A stretch of DNA of 64,000 nucleotides from UBA6168 sp041392505 (lineage in GTDB: Bacteria > Bacteroidota > Bacteroidia > Chitinophagales > Saprospiraceae), in NCBI GenBank assembly GCA_041392505.1, contig JAWKLX010000017.1, positions 1 to 64,000 of the forward strand. The letters are read 5' to 3'. A program made the position numbers and the translations under genes. The notes beneath the pieces were generated by a model. It made no database searches. It was not told the DNA's origin and saw only the letters and a list, made by a program, of their open reading frames with translations. Shown here in pieces: positions 61,894 to 64,000 of the stretch; the first letter of the stretch is position 1; each line of letters begins with the position of its first letter.

Positions 61894-62247
61894 TTAGTTC
61901 AATTGATCAGCGCTTAACTCTTTTGCAACAGCCAAATGTTTTTCTATGAGCTTGGCTAAATGAGCTTGAGTCGTGACGCCAACATGACGTTCTACCTCTT
62001 CACCATTTAAAAGTATGACAATGGTAGGGATGCTACGAACCTTGAAAGTCATAGCGATTTCAGGGTTATTGTCAACGTCTACTTTGCCAATGATAGCTTT
62101 GCCATCATATTCGGTTGAAAGTTTATCAATGATTGGGGCGATCAGTCGGCAAGGGCCGCACCATTGTGCCCAAAAGTCCATTACGGCGACGCCACCTTTG
62201 TCTGCAACGTCAGTTTGGAAATTGCTATCTGTGATTTCAAAAGCCAT
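61894..62247 (-). CDS. trxA: Thioredoxin
   Basis: 117 residues from the ATG at 62247 (MAFEITDSNFQTDVADKGGV), the standard thioredoxin start; the longer frame adds 38 unlikely residues. The active site is WCGPC in VMDFWAQWCGPCRLIAPIID. The cis-Pro is in VRSIPTIVILLNG. It is a cytoplasmic disulfide reductant, served by thioredoxin reductase encoded elsewhere. Confidence 0.96.
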   Translation of the reverse strand: MAFEITDSNFQTDVADKGGVAVMDFWAQWCGPCRLIAPIIDKLSTEYDGKAIIGKVDVDNNPEIAMTFKVRSIPTIVILLNGEEVERHVGVTTQAHLAKLIEKHLAVAKELSADQLN

Positions 62248-62535
62248 TTTGCTAAAATTTTTGCGTTTAAAAAGAAGATTTACGGCAGGTTTAACAACCG
62301 ATAAATTATAAAGTTGCAAATCTAATAAAAGATTAAGAGTACCGTGCAATTTTGCGCACAAACGTAGAAGAGTAGAAGCAGGCTTGATTGCTGCAAAATT
62401 TTATTGTTAATGTGCTGTGAAAAAAAGGGTGGTTTGAAATTATTGAAGGTTTGCTGTTAAATATATTGCCGATTGTTTGCTAACTTTCTATCTTGCGCCC
62501 TATTTCATTTTTGACAAAATTTCAATGCTTCAACA

Positions 62536-63009
62536 ATGGCAGAAAAATTAGATAGAACAGACCTTAAAATACTTCAGATTTTGCAGGAGAACTGCAAAAT
62601 CACCAACTTAGACCTGTCCAAAAAGATTGGCCTTTCCCCAGCACCCACGTTGGAACGGGTAAAAAAATTGGAACAATCTGGCTACATAGAAAGCTACCAT
62701 GCCCAAGTAAGCCCACAAAGTATCGGTCTCAATGTTCAAACTTTTGTGCAAGTCTCCTTGGCTTGGCAGAAGGAAAATGCACTGAACAATTTCATGGAAA
62801 AGCTGAAGGGGATCGATGAAATCGTTGAGTGTTATATCATCACCGGTGAAGCCGATTTCTTGATAAAAATTGTTTGTAAGGATATTCCTACCTACGAACA
62901 ATTATTGTTCAAGACGCTTTCGCAAATTGAAGAAATTGAACGTCTAAAGACTTTGATGACGCTTTCCACTGTTAAGAATTCAAAGGTCCTTCCTTACGAA
63001 TACGATTAA
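62536..63009 (+). CDS. Lrp/AsnC-family transcriptional regulator
   Basis: 157 residues. The AsnC-type winged helix-turn-helix covers residues 5-65 (LDRTDLKILQILQENCKITN; LSKKIGLSPAPTLERVKKLE). The effector-binding RAM/ACT-like domain follows (FVQVSLAWQKENALNNFMEK, then CYIITGEADFLIKIVCKDIP). It would respond to an amino acid. The target genes are unknown; the gene is followed by a hairpin. Confidence 0.94.
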   Translation: MAEKLDRTDLKILQILQENCKITNLDLSKKIGLSPAPTLERVKKLEQSGYIESYHAQVSPQSIGLNVQTFVQVSLAWQKENALNNFMEKLKGIDEIVECYIITGEADFLIKIVCKDIPTYEQLLFKTLSQIEEIERLKTLMTLSTVKNSKVLPYEYD

Positions 63010-63014
63010 TTTTT

Positions 63015-63056
63015 CAACGGCGAGCGGTGGGTTTTTTTCGTTCAGCTCACCGCCCG
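63015..63056 (+). terminator. Terminator after the Lrp gene
   Basis: CAACGG..GCGGTG and CACCGC.CGTTG form an imperfect stem around a T-rich loop just after the stop at 63009. Confidence 0.55.
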
Positions 63057-63080
63057 TTGTTTCCATTTTCCCTTCCAAAT

Positions 63081-63884
63081 TTGTCTGTAAAAAAAACCTT
63101 CCTCTGGCGCATCTCCAATGACCGTTTGCCAGGTGCATCTTATTTGTTCGGCACAATGCACGTTCAAGACCTGCGGGCGTTTTCTAATTTACAACTTGTC
63201 CAGGAAAAAATATTGGAATGCGAATCTTTTGCCGCTGAATTCCATCTCGACCAGACACCCACTACGGCTGCGCAAAAAATGGCCCTTCCAGAAGGCGTTT
63301 CTTTAAAGGATTTATTGTCAAAGAAAAAATACCTAAAGACAAGGCTTGTTTTATTGAAAGCCACTGGTTTAGATCTTGATTTTTTTATCCAGACTTCCCC
63401 ATTTATGCTGACTGGGCTGATAGGTTCCCAACTGCTCGGGAAAGAAATGCCCCAATCGTTGGACGAGTACCTTTGGCATTTTGCAAAATCCAATGACAAG
63501 AATTTACGGGGTATCGAAACGTTTGAAGAGCAAATGGAGGTGTTGGAAAAAATACCCCTCCAAATGCAGGTAAAGATGCTATTGGGCCTTTCTTCCAACA
63601 TAAATAGTTTTCGCAAGCATACCCTTCATTTAGCGGAATTGTACCAAAATGGAGAATTTCAACGGCTGTCCAAATCCGTCAAGAAAAATGCAAAGGGCCT
63701 GAGAAAACTCCTTCTTTATCACCGCAATGAAGTGATGGCTGAACGCATTTTTGAGTCGGTCAAAACTGAGAGATTGTTTGCTGCCATTGGTGCGGGGCAT
63801 TTGGGTGGAGGTAAAGGAGTTATTCGATTGCTAAAGAAAAAAGGCCTGACCTTGAAGCCCATTGCCACTCAGTCGGAAAATTGA
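63081..63884 (+). CDS. TraB/GumN-family protein
   Basis: About 267 residues. I place the start at TTG 63081, because the family begins near KKTFLWRISND and the upstream extension (to GTG 63027) would lie in the terminator. There is no ATG, so the start is uncertain; a missing base in the A8 run at about 63089 is another explanation. TraB signatures: SYLFGTMHVQD near the start, ALLxxH-like helices, and the closing RLFAAIGAGHLGGGKGVIRL. No signal peptide in this form. Such proteins are metal-dependent protease-like; function open. Confidence 0.8.
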   Translation: MSVKKTFLWRISNDRLPGASYLFGTMHVQDLRAFSNLQLVQEKILECESFAAEFHLDQTPTTAAQKMALPEGVSLKDLLSKKKYLKTRLVLLKATGLDLDFFIQTSPFMLTGLIGSQLLGKEMPQSLDEYLWHFAKSNDKNLRGIETFEEQMEVLEKIPLQMQVKMLLGLSSNINSFRKHTLHLAELYQNGEFQRLSKSVKKNAKGLRKLLLYHRNEVMAERIFESVKTERLFAAIGAGHLGGGKGVIRLLKKKGLTLKPIATQSEN

Positions 63885-64000
63885 AAAGTAAAACCCAACC
63901 CTAAGTAGGAACTTCCATCTCCCGTAAAACCCATTTTAGGGGCGATGCGCATGCTCAGGTCGTCACTGACGTCGAACGTTTTTAGGTGACAGTCCACAAA
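63869..64000 (-). CDS. Partial outer-membrane beta-barrel protein (C-terminal end only)
   Basis: The last 43 residues of a gene that continues beyond the right edge. The frame reads FVDCHLKTFDVSDDLSMRIA, then PKMGFTGDGSSYLGLGFTFQ and FSD before the stop at 63869. Alternating hydrophobic residues and the terminal GLGFTFQF are the pattern of a last barrel strand. It overlaps the end of the TraB gene by 16 bp, convergently. Confidence 0.5.
   Translation of the reverse strand, partial: FVDCHLKTFDVSDDLSMRIAPKMGFTGDGSSYLGLGFTFQFSD

Overview
The window looks like chromosomal DNA of a Bacteroidota bacterium, most likely of the Saprospiraceae/Lewinella kind. It has a type IX secretion sorting domain, DUF4290 and DUF4270 proteins, the short glycogen-synthase-like gene beside panC, TAnnTTTG promoters, and few Shine-Dalgarno sites. 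I see no rRNA, tRNA, CRISPR array, prophage or insertion-sequence transposase.

Layout. 0.4-12 kb holds housekeeping and stress genes: glycogen debranching enzyme, PAS protein, ECF sigma factor, SPOR protein, PEP synthase, Hsp20, response regulator, rRNA pseudouridine synthase and a TPR/PD40 protein. 12.4-19.3 kb encodes a soluble NAD-type formate dehydrogenase (catalytic subunit and fused NuoE/F-like diaphorase), separated by a small membrane protein, a CxxCH lipoprotein and a decayed membrane gene. 20.5-33.2 kb is a molybdenum-hydroxylase island: an XdhC-type factor, then coxM, coxS, an inserted four-helix-bundle gene, coxL, coxG, coxD (AAA+), coxE (VWA), coxF (XdhC family) and a YHS metal-binding protein. 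This is a form I aerobic CO dehydrogenase cluster. 33.2-36.4 kb is an accessory patch: an NB-ARC/TPR STAND ATPase with near-identical TPR repeats, bracketed by structured repeats. 36.5-45.7 kb has a DUF1295 membrane protein, a T9SS cargo protein, a MATE transporter, a CxxCH lipoprotein, a CotH-like protein, RsgA and a processive glycosyltransferase. 45.8-51.1 kb is a second accessory patch: a large helical protein, two peptide-sized genes, an XRE regulator with a palindromic operator, a small membrane protein and a membrane patatin. 51.2-64 kb is core again: ald, tsaE, aquaporin, DUF4290, glmS, DUF4270, glycogen-synthase-like, panC, a gamma-carbonic-anhydrase-like protein, trxA, Lrp regulator, TraB-family protein and the end of an outer-membrane protein.

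How the genes work together. CO dehydrogenase and formate dehydrogenase would oxidise CO and formate as extra electron sources in an otherwise heterotrophic cell. CoxD/E/F, the XdhC protein and perhaps the YHS protein would mature the Mo/Cu centre, and CoxG would link the enzyme to the membrane.

Data quality. Many genes are broken by single-base indels, and correcting them restores textbook motifs: the GlmS N-terminal Cys, the FDH ferredoxin PTLC motif, the CoxL RCSFR loop, and ECF sigma region 2. I read most of these as residual sequencing errors, so frames should be corrected before any gene is called a pseudogene. Intergenic regions are rich in palindromes of several kinds; one repeat family shows stems that change together while the 20-nt loop length stays fixed.
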